The notes under the pieces: model-generated | The model's database searches: none | Told to the model about the DNA's origin: nothing | What the model saw: the letters and a program-made list of their open reading frames with translations, nothing else | Translations under genes and position numbers: made by a program | Source: Begonia masoniana | Lineage: Eukaryota; Streptophyta; Magnoliopsida; Cucurbitales; Begoniaceae | Reading direction: 5' to 3' | Length of the DNA stretch: 64,000 nucleotides | NCBI GenBank assembly: GCA_022432975.1 | Contig: CM039508.1 | Coordinates: 31,204,433 to 31,268,432 of the forward strand | Shown here: piece by piece, positions 22,403 through 33,997 of the stretch | Layout: each line of letters opens with the position of its first letter | Numbering within the stretch: position 1 is the stretch's first letter

Positions 22403-22525
22403 GGTTATCGGGGATGAGGTTCAGACCTGGCGTTCCGTGGTGAGCGGGTTTTCCTCCCTTCAGATGGTGTGGGCTGTCTAATCGCTTGACGTGCCCTATC
22501 CATCTGTCGAGCGTTTCCGATAACC
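22403..22525 (+). ncRNA. candidate structured RNA element in LTR D
   Basis: An outer stem GGTTATCGG (22403-22411) pairs perfectly with CCGATAACC (22517-22525). An inner stem CAGATGG (22461-22467) pairs with CCATCTG (22500-22506). The same positions in LTRs B, F and H also pair although the bases differ. This is an inference from base pairing; no homologous known RNA is recognised. Confidence 0.45.
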
Positions 22526-23641
22526 ATAGACTGACACGTACGGATATATGCATTGACATGGACGGTTTTCATAGTACAGAGCATACATGATCATGCATTA
22601 GCATTTACGTAGAGCTTACTGAGATTTTTATCTCATAGGTGTCTTTATGGTGTAGGTGATTTCGAGACAGGTGAGGATGACGTCCCTCCGCCTGAAGTAT
22701 GAGCATGTTGAGGGAGGAGGCCCGTGGAAGTGCGCTGGCAGTCGGAGCGTGATTTTGACCCGTTGGGACGTACATAGGTAGTTTGGGTTATTTTGGATAA
22801 AATTTTTAGAACAAATAGGTTGAATGGATCCGGATAGTTGATAGAATGTGTTTTGGGAAATTGTAACTATTTTGCAATGTTTTGAAATGTTTTGGTATTT
22901 TAAAACAGGAGGAATATGTGAAATGTTTAAACGGAACCACGCAATTTGTTTTGAGAAATTGGTAACGTTTAAATGTGTTTTTAGTCGAGTTAGGAGTGAT
23001 TGGTAAAGTGGGGGAGTAAAGTGTTTTTATGGTTATGAAAGTGTGTAAAGAAATGATGAAGATATGAGGTAGAAAAGAATATTGCAATGTGTATGATTAT
23101 GTTGAGTGTTGAATGGTTAAGTGAATTGCAGGGCGTGAAACGGGGAGGGAGAAGCAGCCTCTGGATTTCAAAATCCAGAGGCAGTGGCGAATAGTCACCT
23201 GAGGGACGCGAGCAATCGCCCCTCCCTTTGCTTGAAATCGCCAAGCGGCGATAGTAATCGCTGCCCTCTGGAGAAATCCAGAGGGTGTGGCGATTGATCG
23301 CCACAATTGTGGTGATCAATCGCCACAAGCGATTGCAACAGGCGATTGTGCCTGTTGCAATCGCCACATGTTCTGCCATTTTAGGCAGAACATATAAAAA
23401 AAAATAATAAAAGGATTTAAAATAACTTTAAACTAAATGTTTTCTTTTATTACTTAATTGTTTAAATAGATTGTTTTAAGTTTATTTTACATAGTTTTAA
23501 AACGAAAATTTTAAACGTTGTTAATAATTTCAATTATGATTTAAAAAGTTTTATTCCGCTAGAATGAGAGATTTAAAGTTTGTACGTATAAAATGAAAAA
23601 TTTATACGGAAAAATTAAGGGTAGGTTTTTGGGTCGTTACA

Positions 23642-24841
23642 TCAATATCTTAAAGTAAACAAGCAATAATGTATACCATCAAAGACTGTAAAACATAATC
23701 TATAAAACAAATAAACCTAGGTACCCAACCAAAGCAATATAAAACAAGTGCGTCTCCAAAATTCCTCGACACGACAGTCGACGTACATTGTAGGCCAATC
23801 GGCCAGAGAAGAATCACGAGAACTTACCTCGTGTCCAAAGCAGCTCAATCTCCGTCCACGAGCGCTGTTCACCTAAGCAATTTACAAGGATTGACGTTAA
23901 AACGAATTTAAGTTGATAAACGTCGGAATCATCAAAACCTTAACTAAAGTAATTTCCTAAAACTTTAATCCAATTCATTGAGCTATTTATTCGAGCAAAT
24001 TTACGCTCGGCACCTCAATATTCCAATTACGAGTTTTTCCTAAAATCTCGAATTCTCACAAATTTTAACATTCGTCCTAAATCAATTAAATTCGTCCAAT
24101 AACGTCCAATACGTTCAATATACACTTAATCATAGTGAATCCATAAATTTCGAATTCTAAATCTCGTTTTTAATCGAAACCCTAAACGAACCCTAATGGG
24201 TTTAACTCTACGAAACTCGGAATTTAACGCTCTAAAACTGTAGAATCATACCTAGAACGTCGATTGGAGGAGAAAACGCGAAGAAAACGAGATGATCGGG
24301 AGAAAGATCGGAGGTCGAAAAGCTGAAGTCGCCGCGGGCATAGGGAGAAGTCGCGAAAGAGAAAAGGAGAAATGCTCTCTGGAATCTATTTTCAGAAATG
24401 AAAATCACTTAAGGCTTTTGCCTTTTTATTAAATTTAGTTGCCTAATGACCATTTTGCCCTTACACTTGTTTTATATTTGTTTCGTCCTTCGTTTCGTTA
24501 ATCGTCCAACGACTCGACTTTTCCAAATTTTCATATTTCGCCAATAAGTCCAACTTATTATTTGAGATTTATCAAAATTATCCGTTTGCAATGTGGACCC
24601 CGTTTGTTATTTTTACGAGAACATCTTTTACATTACAAGAAATGTATTTACTCGGAATATAGCGTCTAAACTCCGAAAATTCTCGTAAGTTCCTTAAAAT
24701 TCCTATTAATCGTTAGGATCGTAATGACGCTTTCTTTTCGTAAAATGGACCTGATTTGACATATTTACCTAAAATGCCATTATATAATAAAATATGAATA
24801 TAATATATTAAATTCAAAATCCGTACAAGCCGGGTATTACA
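23642..24841 (-). repeat. element B 3' LTR, right part
   Basis: It resumes at TCAATATCTTAAAG and ends CCGGGTATTACA. On the minus strand it holds an exon-like start region (24370-24252), an intron-like block 24251-23873 (379 nt, GTATGA...GCTTAG), and a 45-nt exon-like block ending GAG|GTAAGT at 23828. It has 126 bp (24477-24602) that the partner LTR lacks. Confidence 0.93.
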
Positions 24842-24854
24842 TTCAACCCACCTT
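24842..24854 (-). promoter_or_regulatory. element B polypurine tract
   Basis: The minus strand reads AAGGTGGGTTGAA directly before the 3' LTR. Confidence 0.8.
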
Positions 24855-24881
24855 ATTTAGAATTTTGTCCACAAAATTAAA

Positions 24882-26898
24882 TCATACAAATAGCTCAGGA
24901 TATCTAGTCATCATATCCTGCTGTCGTTCCCACGTAGCTTCTTCCACCTCGTGGTTCCGCCACAAAACTTTGACCAGTGGAATTTCCTTGTTGCGCAATA
25001 CCTTGATGGGAGTCTCCAAAATACGTACCGGCCTCTCCTCGTAAGTCAAGGTAGGCTGTACCTCGATGTCTATTGCCTCCACGGCATGTGATGGATCACG
25101 CAAAAACTTCTGAAGCATGGATACGTGAAATACGTCATGAATACCCTCCATAGAAGCTGGAAGCTGCAATCTGTACGCCATCTTCCGGATTCTCTTCAGA
25201 ATAGGAAAGGGCCCCACATAACGAGGGTTTAGCTTACCCCTCCTTCCAAATCTCGCAACACCTTTGAACGGAGAAACTTTAAGATAAACTTCGTCACCTT
25301 CTTCGAACTCTTGCTCTCTCCGTCTCGTGTCAGCATAGCTCTTCTGTCTGCTCTGAGCTACCTCTATACGCTGTCGGATAATGGCAATCTTCTCTGCCGT
25401 TTGCTGTAAAATCTCTTGACCAACGATGCTGGCCTCGCCAACCTCGTCCCAATATAACGGAGACCTACACTTCCGACCATACAACGCCTCATACGGAGCC
25501 ATGCTAATAGTAGCGTGGAAGCTGTTGTTGTACGAGAACTCAACCAGGGGTAAATATCGGCCCCACGAGCCCTGAAACTCCAGCACACAAGCTCTGAGCA
25601 TATCCTCAAGTATCTGATTCGTCCTCTCTGTCTGACCATCAGTCTGAGGATGGAATGCCGTGCTGAAATTAAGCTGAGTCCCCATAGCTCTGTGTAAACT
25701 CTTCCAGAACTTCGATCTGAATCTCAGATCTCTGTCTGAGACAATAGAAACTGGCACTCCGTGTAATCTCACAATCTTCTGTACATAGAGCTCTGCGAGC
25801 TGATCCATAGAAGACGTCATCTTCACAGATAAGAAGTGGGCCGACTTTGTCAATCGGTCCACAATAACCCATATGCCATCATGGCCCTTCGTCGTCCTCG
25901 GGAGCCCCACAATGAAATCCATGGAGATCTGCTCCCACTTCCACTCCGGAATCGGCAGTGGCAATAACGTTCTGGCCGGTCTCTGGTGCTCTGCCTTCAC
26001 CTGTTTACATACTAAACAGGTCTCAACGTACTTGGCAACCTCCCTCTTCATGTTCGGCTACCAGAAATGTTGCTTTAGGTCCCGGTACATCTTAGTACTT
26101 CCCGGGTGCACAGAATACGCCGAAGAATGTGCCTCGGCCAATATCTCCTTCTTCAGATCCTCGTCGCTAGGCACGTACCACCTATGTCTGAACTTCAGAA
26201 TACCGTCCTCTGATAAATGGAAATCCGACAAGTCTCCCAATGTCATGCTGGATCGAAGCTCCTCACACTCCGTATCATTCTGCTGAGCCTCACGTATCCG
26301 ATCCAGAATAGTCGGCCTGAGAGAAATTTTGGTGAGCATACTGGACAACTCTGCCACTATCTCCACGTCGAACCTCTCAATCTCAGACCGCAGCGTAACT
26401 GACATCGCTGCTAATGAAGGCTGACTCACAGAAGGCACTCTACTCAAGGCATCAGCAACCTTGTTCGCCTTTCCTGGATGGTACTTGATATCAAAATCAT
26501 AATCTTTGACGAACTCAAGCCATCGTCTCTGTCGCATGTTCAGCTCCTTCTGCGTAAATAAATACTTCAAACTCTTGTGGTCGGAGAATATCTCGCACTG
26601 CTGCCCGTATAAATAATGTCTCCAAATCTTCAGTGCGAAGACCACAGCTGCCAACTCAAGGTCGTGCGTAGGGTAATTCTGCTCATACGGCTTCAACTGC
26701 CGAGAAGCATATGCAATAACTCTACCCTCCTGCATCAATACACAACCCAGTCCCACTCCAGATGCATCGCAGTAAATACTGAATATGACACCCTCAACAG
26801 GTAGCGCCAGTACTGGAGCGGTGGTCAATCTCCTCTTTAACTCCATAAAACTGTCATCACAAGCAGACGACCATATAAACCTCTCGTTCTTCCTAGTC
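24882..26898 (-). pseudogene. element B pol, 3' part: RNase H, integrase, chromodomain-like tail
   Basis: This minus-strand continuation of the pol frame begins at the element C insertion point ([10 protein letters not shown]...) with RNase H ([22 protein letters not shown]). The integrase zinc finger follows ([10 protein letters not shown]...CLVCKQ) but is cut by one in-frame stop at 26052-26054, where relatives have Trp. The 389-codon frame 26051-24882 has the DDE core ([21 protein letters not shown]) intact and ends with a chromodomain-like tail (VLWRNHEVEEATWER). The stop at 24884-24882 is the natural end. Confidence 0.92.
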
Positions 26899-26903
26899 AA
26901 TCG

Positions 26904-29399
26904 TGTAACGCCCGGGAAATTTCATTTTAGGAATTATAAATTTTAGTTTTTAAGTATTTAATATTTTAAGCGTTATAGAGTTATAATTCGTAGAAATAGT
27001 GAATCAAGTCCGATTTGCGAACGGGAAGTTTCGTTAGGACCCTAGAATTTAATAGGAATATTTGGAGAAATAAGGGAATTTTGGAGAAACCAAATCGATA
27101 GACGAAATGACGAGTTAAGTTAAGAAATTCAATTAAGGGCAGAATGGTAATTATGAATCAAAATTTTAAATTAAAAAGAAAGCTCTCTCTCTTCTTTCTT
27201 TCTCATTTTCTCCTCCAGACCCGTAGCCCCTTTCTTTTTCCCTTCTCTGGCGATTTCTTTTCCTCCCTCTCTGCCGATCCTCAAGCTCAACGACTCCTCC
27301 ATTTTTGCAACGATTTCCCTTCCGATTTTCTTCCCCAGATCAGTGCCTTAGGTGAGTGCTACCTTCTAGTTGAATTTATTGATAGTTTCAGGGTTTATTT
27401 CAAATTAGGGTTTTATGAGAAATCGTCGATTTTAGTTAGAAATTCGATAGTTTATCAATATTAATGTTCGTAGATGATATATTAGTGATTATTGTGGTTG
27501 TTGGAGTTAGATTAGTGTTAGTGGTAATCATAATTGATTTTGGATTAGTTTTAGGTTTTTGTAAACGGATATACGAGACTTAGAGAAATTGTAAGCGTAA
27601 TGTGCTTAATGAGATGCTCGAGTGAGGAGGATTAGAGCTTTAGAAGAAATTTGTCTGGACTCGAAAAGTAGATTTGTTTGGAATTTATGTTTTAGAGTTG
27701 ATATTAATGATGTTTTATTAAATGTCTTAGGAAACCAAGCTCAACGGACGGTGCTCGGCATTTCTAGGACGCCAGGTAAGTGAGTATTAGGTTTCCGGCC
27801 CCTAAGGCCCTACGTCGTAGCGATATAGAAATTGTATGTTCCCGATGGTTTAGTTCATTTGGTTGAAAGGGGTTTCTAGTGTGTCGGGTACTTAGGATGA
27901 GTGATCGGTCTTACTACGTGTTTATCCGCCTACGGGCTATAGAAGTCTAAGAACGTGTCTTTGATGATTTCCTTACGTGATCGTTTGTCCTCATGCATCA
28001 TGTTTTCCAAAATGTGCATACGAACTGTTTACATGAATGTTTTACAAATGTTAAACTGAATAATGATAAATGTTGATGAGAAGTGATATGTTTTCTAATG
28101 GAATATGATATGGTTCTGACGGGGCAAGGCATGGTTCTGACGGGGCAAGGCAATGGTCTATGATATAGACGAATGTTTAAAGTTAATGAAAATGAAAACG
28201 AAAACGAACACGTTTTATAAATGTCATGCATATATGAATTGTTATGTTTAGTGCACTCTCTTACTAAGCATTAGGCTTAATGTAATTATCGTATGATGTA
28301 GGTGACGATATTGAAGGTGAGGATCTCCCTCAGGATGAAAATGTCTAGATGGTCGTTGGGAGAGGATCGTGGCGGCGAGGCGTGTTTTGGTTTGGCATGA
28401 CGACTCGCGTACGGACTCTGTATGTTTTGGGGATATGATGTATAGTGGATTATGGGTAGAGAGAATGATGAAATTGTAGGTTGTTAGATGAATTGGATAT
28501 TTTGGATCGTAGGTGGATGAACTTAGATTTGGAGTCATTTTAACTGGATGATTTGTAAGTATTTTGTTTGATGATTTAGATATTGTGAACTGTGGGATTG
28601 TTTCTGTTTTAAGGCTACCCACGCCTTTTTTTTTTATGAAGTCTCTGTTATGTTTTGAATTAGATGATTGAGTGGTTTTAAAATGGTTAGAATGTTATGT
28701 GTGTTAAATTGAAGTGTTTAAGGTGCAGGGATGGGAAAACGAAGTTTGTAGTTGCTCTCTGGAATCTGTGATTTCAGAGAGCAATTGCATAAAGCGTTTT
28801 GCCTCTACAGATTCCAGGGAGAAATCTCGTAAAGTCTTTACTCTCTGGAATGTGTAAATTACAGAGCAATAGCTAAGTAAAAACAGAAGAGAAGAAGAGA
28901 AGGATTGCAGCCTAGCATTAGCGATCGATCTCTATGAAACATAGAGATCGATCGCCCTTGCTGTTAAAGCATAGCGATTGATCTCTATGTTTTATAGAGA
29001 TCAATCGCCATGAAGAAATAAGAAGGCAGCAATCGATCTCTATGTTTTATAGAGATCGATCGCCCCTCCCCTTTGTAATGCAGCGATCGATCTCTATGTT
29101 TTATAGAGATCGATCGCCCTTCTCTTTTAATGCCAGCGACCGATCTCTATAAAACATAGAGATCGATCGCCCCTCCTCAAACCTTTCTGTTTCACGATTT
29201 TACCCTCACTTTTATTTAATAGCTTTAGTTGATTTTAAAATATGTTTATTAATTTGTTTCATGAGAGTTACTGAGAGTAAAAAAAAAAAATCTATATACT
29301 AACTAACAATAAATATAGTTCTACTGGGGTATGGAAGGTTGAGTGGGGACTAGGTTATGGTTAGGCCGTGACGGCCCTGACCGGGTTGGGGTCGTTACA
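26904..29399 (+). repeat. element C 5' LTR
   Basis: The LTR is 2496 bp, TGTAACGCCC...GGGGTCGTTACA. Internal plan: AAGGGCAGAATGGTAATT block at 27135, pyrimidine-rich start near 27180-27250, intron-like 27352-27730 (379 nt, GTGAGT...CTTAG), exon-like 27731-27775 (45 nt), donor CCAG|GTAAGT at 27776, a 21-bp duplication at 28110-28151 (TGGTTCTGACGGGGCAAGG), acceptor GATGTAG|GTGACG near 28303, and five hairpins at 28920-29172. Confidence 0.96.
28920..29172. repeat. five tandem hairpins in element C 5' LTR
   Basis: Inverted repeats of the form GCGATCGATCTCTATG-AAA-CATAGAGATCGATCGC (split here at the loop) occur five times, with spacers of 14-25 bp. The second has GCGATTGATC paired with GATCAATCGC, a change on both arms that keeps pairing. 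The other LTR has the same set at 36012-36264. Confidence 0.93.
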
Positions 29400-29402
29400 A
29401 TT

Positions 29403-29416
29403 TTGGTATCAGAGAG
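29403..29416 (+). promoter_or_regulatory. element C primer-binding site (tRNA-iMet type)
   Basis: TTTGGTATCAGAGAGA begins three bases after the 5' LTR. TGGTATCAGAG fits the initiator-Met tRNA 3' end. Confidence 0.88.
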
Positions 29417-29489
29417 ATAGAATTTTGAGAAAGTAATTTCGCGAAAGCCTTGCCAAAACACACCGCCGCACGAGGACTCTCCATCGACT

Positions 29490-29556
29490 GTAAGTGTTTA
29501 AGTTTAAGTACAATTCCTAGTTATTTATATTGTTTTGCATTGTCTAATATGTTCAG
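29490..29556 (+). other. candidate leader intron of element C
   Basis: GTAAGT at 29490 follows CGACT, and ATGTTCAG ends at 29556 after CTAAT (possible branch site), 67 nt apart. Splicing would remove the ATG at 29549 and leave the ATG at 29567 as the first one. Elements A, B and H have GTAAGT at the same distance (80-86 nt) from the primer-binding site and an AG shortly before the gag ATG. There is no direct evidence of splicing. Confidence 0.4.
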
Positions 29557-29566
29557 GAGCAAGAAA

Positions 29567-32500
29567 ATGCCTAGAGCACCTGCACCGCCTCCAGAAAATC
29601 CCATGAATCAATTCATGGGTATATTACAACAGCAGTCGGATCAGATTGGGATTCTATTGAACAGAGAAGGAAATGGAAATAGACAGGGAGATACTTTTCA
29701 GAACCATGGTGGAGAACGTTTTAGACGCCTTGGGCCTCCGGCCTTCGACGGACAGTCTTCCGATCCTACTAGTGCTGAACAGTGGATCCGAAAGATTGAA
29801 AGTATGTTTGCCTACGCAAAAGTGGAGGAGGATGACAAGGTGATGTGTGCAGTATTTCACTTGGAGAATGACGCTATGTTCTGGTGGGACTCGATTAAAG
29901 TTACTATGGATGTGGAAGCTATGACTTGGGAAAGGTTCAAGGTGGTGTTCTACAACAAATATTTCAGCCGAGCTCTCAGGGCTAGTAAGAAGGCGGAGTT
30001 TTCCCGACTACGCCAAATAGGCTCAGTGGCTGAGTATGTACGGAGATTTGAGTCATTATCCAGGTATGCGGGGTATATGATTTATGAAGAGGAGGACAAG
30101 ATTTATCAATTTGTACAAGGCCTGAAACTTGAGATTCAGAAGGGAGTGATGACAGCAGGGACCGAAGATGTACCTTTCCAGAAAGTTGTAGAAAAAGCTC
30201 TTGAACTTGACGATATGGAAATGAAGCTTCAGCGGCAGAGAGAAGCACCGAGGAGATTTATTAGAGAAGCACAACCACAACAGAATCGAGGTGGACAGCC
30301 GCAACCTCAGCGTGGTGTCAAGCGGGCCAATGAGGCTCCCAGAGTACAGGATAAGGGTAAACGTCCGCAAGGGGCGACACAAGCTCCTTTATGCCCTACA
30401 TGCCTGAAGAACCATTTCGGCGAGTGTAAGCTACATTCGGGTCGATGCTTTCGATGCGACAAAGTGGGGCACAAGGCAATTGATTGCCTCGAGCCGAACA
30501 GGAAGCCACCGGGTGGTCAATCTAGAATCTTTTCTTTTATCGAAGATGAAGAAGCTGCTCAGCCTTCAGTTGTATCAGGTATTATACTGGTTTGTGGGAA
30601 TGCAGCTCATGTTTTAATTGATATAGGCGCAACTCATTCTTTTATTGCCTTGGAGTATGTAGTTAAGTGGAATCTTGAGTTCGTTCCTACCGATCGAAAT
30701 TATAGTGTTATGTTGCCTTCTGGAGAACTTTTACATTCTGAGCAGGCCATACAGTGGGAAGTGATAACTATCGAGGGCCGAAAGTTATATGCGAATTTGA
30801 TTATTATAAGTATGAAAGGGTACGATGTGATCTTAGACATGGATCTGTTATACAGTCATTATGCTTCAATAAATTGTAGATCAGCATCGGTAGACTTTAG
30901 ACCTCCGAGCGGTGAGAGCTACTCGTTCAAAGCAACCCTCCGTTCGAGCAAGATGCCACTAGTGACTTCTATGTGCGATCAGAATTCTATTAAGCCGGGA
31001 TGTTTGGGTTATGTAGCGAGTATTCTCGACACAAGAGTATTGCATGAAAAAGAGTTATGCGACATTCCAGTGGCTGAGGAGTTCCCAGAAGTCTTCCTTG
31101 ATGAATTACCAGGTTTGCCTCCCGATCGAGAAATGAGTTTTTCTATTGATATTATTCCAGGTTCATCGCCAGTATCTAAAAATCCTTATAGGATGGCACC
31201 AATCGAGTTGAGAGAATTGCAGGTCCAATTGAAAGAACTGGTAGACAAAGGTTTTATACGCCCGAGCGTTTCTCCTTGGGGCGCTCCAGTGCTGTTTGTG
31301 AAAAAGAAAGATGGCTCTTTAAGGATGTGCGTGGATTATCGTGAATTGAATAAATTGACCATAAAGAATAGGTATCCATTGCCGAGGATAGATGATCTGT
31401 TTGATCAGTTGCAGGGAGCTACAGTATTCTCGAAGATTGACCTACGTTCAGGGTACTACCAGTTGAGAGTTAGAGACGTGGACATACCAAAGACTGACTT
31501 CAGAACACGTTATGGCCACTACGAGTTTATGGTTATGTCTTTTGGGCTAACGAATGCCCCGGCAGCATTTATGGACCTCATGAACAGAGTATTTCGGGGA
31601 TTCTTGGACAAGTTCGTTATAGTATTCATAGATGACATCCTCATATATTCTCGAAATGATAAAGAGCACGCAGAGCACTTGAGGGCCGTTTTGACTACTC
31701 TGAAGCAACATCAATTATATGCTAAACTTTCCAAGTGCGAGTTCTGGCTGAGTCAGGTGAACTTCTTAGGCCATGTGATTTCAAAAGAGGGTGTTTCAGT
31801 GGATCCAGCAAAAATTCAGGCCGTTAGAGAGTGGCCTCAGCCTAAAAATGCGACTGAAGTACGAAGTTTTGTAGGATTGGCTGGATACTACCGGAAGTTT
31901 ATTGAAGGGTTCTCTATCATCGCCAAGCCTTTGACGAATTTAACAAAGAAAGAGGTGAAGTATGAATGGACTAAGGCATGTGAAGAAAGTTTCCAGATCC
32001 TAAAGCAAAAGTTGACCACAGCGCCTTTATTGATTTTGCCGGTAGAGAACGGAGTATTCAGTATCTATTGTGACGCGTCCAAGGTAGGATTGGGATGTGT
32101 TCTGATGCAGGATGGTAATGTTATAGCATACGCCTCTAGACAATTGAAGAGTTATGAACAGAACTACCCAACACATGACTTGGAATTGGCAGCGGTAGTA
32201 TTTGCGTTGAAGATATGGAGACACTATCTTTACGGACAGAAGTGTGAAGTGTATTCAGACCATAAAAGTTTGAAGTACCTTTTTACGCAGAAAGATTTAA
32301 ATATGAGGCAGAGGAGATGGTTGGAGTTTGTGAAAGATTACGACTTCGAGATCAGGTATCATCCTGGAAAGGCGAATACAGTGGCAGATGCTCTGAGTAG
32401 GATGCCTAAGACTGTAGAGTCAGTTGTATGCAGTATGCCAGCTTTATTGAAAAAGGAGATCCAGAGATTTGATTTGGAGGTAGTTTCAGAACTTTCAGCT

Positions 32501-33982
32501 CTACTTACAGATTTAACGATCAGGCCTACTCTCTTGGATAGAATTAAGGAAGCTCAATTAAAAGATTCGGAAGAAAAGGAGTCAATTATGGCTAAGTTGT
32601 CGGATGCTTCTTCGGATTTCAGTTATTCAGTGGACGGCATTTTGAAATTTCAAAACAGATGGTACGTTCCCAAGAATGAAGAGTTGAGAAAGTTGATCAT
32701 GGCAGAGGCACATTCATCGTCTTTCTCAGTGCATCCGGGTAACACCAAGATGTACCGAGATCTGAAGGTGCTTTATTGGTGGCCGAATATGAAGCGGGAT
32801 ATTGCTAACTATGTACAGTCTTGCCTGATTTGTCAGCAAGTAAAGGCAGAACACCAAAGACCAGGCGGGATGTTGCAGCCATTACCGATTCCCGAGTGGA
32901 AATGGGATCACATTGCGATGGATTTCGTGGTTGGTTTACCAAGGACAACAAAGGGGCATGACAGTATATGGATCGTAGTGGATAGATTGACAAAGACGGC
33001 CCACTTCTTACCAGTCAAGATGACCTACACGATGAATCAGTTCGCAGAGCTGTATGTTCAGGAGATCCTGAGGTTACATGGGGTTCCAGTATCGATTGTT
33101 TCAGATCGGGATCCCAGGTTTACTTCGAGATTTTGGAAGAGTTTACAAAGCGCCATGGGTACTCAACTGACCTTTAGCACGGCTTTTCACCCACAGACCG
33201 ACGGACAGTCTGAAAGAACAATTCAGATACTCGAGGATATGTTGCGAGCGTGCGTGCTTGAGTTTCAAACGTCTTGGAGCCGATTTTTACCGTTGATTGA
33301 GTTTGCATATAACAACAGCTATCAGTCTACGATTGAAATGGCGCCGTACGAAGCGCTGTATGGCAGAAAGTGCAGGTCGCCATTACATTGGGATGAAGTT
33401 GGAGAAACTAAGTTGCTTGGTCCGGAAATTTTACAGCAGCTATCTGAGAAAGTGGCTCTAATCAGGCAAAGGATGGAAACGGTGCAGAGTCGCCAAAAGA
33501 GTTATGCGGATCGAAGGAGACGTGATCTAGAGTTTGTAGTTGGTGACGAAGTGTTTTTAAAAGTTTCACCATTTAAGGGTGTTATTCGCTTTGGGAAAAG
33601 AGGAAAGTTAAATCCACGATTTGTTGGACCGTTCCCAATTACGAAAAGGATAGGAGCTTTGGCTTACAGGCTTCTATTGCCTATGTTTATGGAGGGTGTG
33701 CATGACGTCTTCCACGTGTCGATGTTGAGGAAATGCGTAAGGGATCCGACGCACGTGGTAGAATCAGTTAACCTTGAGATACAGCCAACTTTAACTTATG
33801 AGGAGAAACCGATACAGATTCTGGAGTCTTCAGTTAAGGTTTTACGCAATAAGTCTATCCCACTAGTGAAGGTATTGTGGAGAAATCAAAACATAGAGGA
33901 AGTAACGTGGGAACGACGACAAGACATGATAGACAGATATCCGGAGTTATTCAGGTACGAAATTTTGGGGACAAAATTCTAA
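29567..33982 (+). CDS. element C Gag-Pol polyprotein, intact frame
   Basis: The frame is 1471 codons from ATG 29567 ([16 protein letters not shown]); another in-frame ATG is at 29549, and the frame stays open upstream only from a TTG at 29450. Domains in order: gag capsid (DAMFWWDS, about residue 100), CCHC knuckle (294-307), protease (D352-I-G), RT (F687-IDD-690), RNase H (D836), integrase HHCC (H1049 to C1089) and core D1119, D1180, E1216 with exactly 35 residues between the last two, then a chromodomain-like end ([19 protein letters not shown]). Oddities: the protease motif reads DIG where DSG or DTG is usual, and an ILDMD box stands where relatives have ILGMD. It would copy and integrate the element via virus-like particles. 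Confidence 0.95.
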   Translation: MPRAPAPPPENPMNQFMGILQQQSDQIGILLNREGNGNRQGDTFQNHGGERFRRLGPPAFDGQSSDPTSAEQWIRKIESMFAYAKVEEDDKVMCAVFHLENDAMFWWDSIKVTMDVEAMTWERFKVVFYNKYFSRALRASKKAEFSRLRQIGSVAEYVRRFESLSRYAGYMIYEEEDKIYQFVQGLKLEIQKGVMTAGTEDVPFQKVVEKALELDDMEMKLQRQREAPRRFIREAQPQQNRGGQPQPQRGVKRANEAPRVQDKGKRPQGATQAPLCPTCLKNHFGECKLHSGRCFRCDKVGHKAIDCLEPNRKPPGGQSRIFSFIEDEEAAQPSVVSGIILVCGNAAHVLIDIGATHSFIALEYVVKWNLEFVPTDRNYSVMLPSGELLHSEQAIQWEVITIEGRKLYANLIIISMKGYDVILDMDLLYSHYASINCRSASVDFRPPSGESYSFKATLRSSKMPLVTSMCDQNSIKPGCLGYVASILDTRVLHEKELCDIPVAEEFPEVFLDELPGLPPDREMSFSIDIIPGSSPVSKNPYRMAPIELRELQVQLKELVDKGFIRPSVSPWGAPVLFVKKKDGSLRMCVDYRELNKLTIKNRYPLPRIDDLFDQLQGATVFSKIDLRSGYYQLRVRDVDIPKTDFRTRYGHYEFMVMSFGLTNAPAAFMDLMNRVFRGFLDKFVIVFIDDILIYSRNDKEHAEHLRAVLTTLKQHQLYAKLSKCEFWLSQVNFLGHVISKEGVSVDPAKIQAVREWPQPKNATEVRSFVGLAGYYRKFIEGFSIIAKPLTNLTKKEVKYEWTKACEESFQILKQKLTTAPLLILPVENGVFSIYCDASKVGLGCVLMQDGNVIAYASRQLKSYEQNYPTHDLELAAVVFALKIWRHYLYGQKCEVYSDHKSLKYLFTQKDLNMRQRRWLEFVKDYDFEIRYHPGKANTVADALSRMPKTVESVVCSMPALLKKEIQRFDLEVVSELSALLTDLTIRPTLLDRIKEAQLKDSEEKESIMAKLSDASSDFSYSVDGILKFQNRWYVPKNEELRKLIMAEAHSSSFSVHPGNTKMYRDLKVLYWWPNMKRDIANYVQSCLICQQVKAEHQRPGGMLQPLPIPEWKWDHIAMDFVVGLPRTTKGHDSIWIVVDRLTKTAHFLPVKMTYTMNQFAELYVQEILRLHGVPVSIVSDRDPRFTSRFWKSLQSAMGTQLTFSTAFHPQTDGQSERTIQILEDMLRACVLEFQTSWSRFLPLIEFAYNNSYQSTIEMAPYEALYGRKCRSPLHWDEVGETKLLGPEILQQLSEKVALIRQRMETVQSRQKSYADRRRRDLEFVVGDEVFLKVSPFKGVIRFGKRGKLNPRFVGPFPITKRIGALAYRLLLPMFMEGVHDVFHVSMLRKCVRDPTHVVESVNLEIQPTLTYEEKPIQILESSVKVLRNKSIPLVKVLWRNQNIEEVTWERRQDMIDRYPELFRYEILGTKF

Positions 33983-33997
33983 ATAAGGAGGGTAGGA
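33983..33997 (+). promoter_or_regulatory. element C polypurine tract
   Basis: AATAAGGAGGGTAGGA directly precedes the 3' LTR, overlapping the last bases after the stop codon. Confidence 0.88.

Larger units (their letters stand above)
21260..23641 (+). mobile_element. solo LTR D (2382 bp), target duplication TCAAT
   Basis: The block starts TGTAACACCCGG and ends GGGTCGTTACA, with TCAAT at 21255-21259 and 23642-23646. The uninterrupted site is visible in the other LTR of element B near 40470. There is no internal domain. Shared plan: TATAAAT at 21511, exon-like block to 21674, intron-like 21675-22052 (378 nt), exon-like 22053-22097 (45 nt), donor GAG|GTAAGT, acceptor TGTAG at 22655, hairpin cluster 23150-23370. 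Confidence 0.95.

Noticed and set aside
27144..27464. 106-codon frame repeated identically at 34238-34558, and the 77- and 124-codon frames repeated in both LTRs of C
   Set aside because: They are duplicated only because LTRs are duplicates. The same regions in related LTRs do not preserve the protein sequence.
29450..29566. Extended N terminus of the element C polyprotein from 29450
   Set aside because: The first codon is TTG and the stretch overlaps the candidate leader intron. Relatives start gag at an ATG just after it, so 29567 was chosen.
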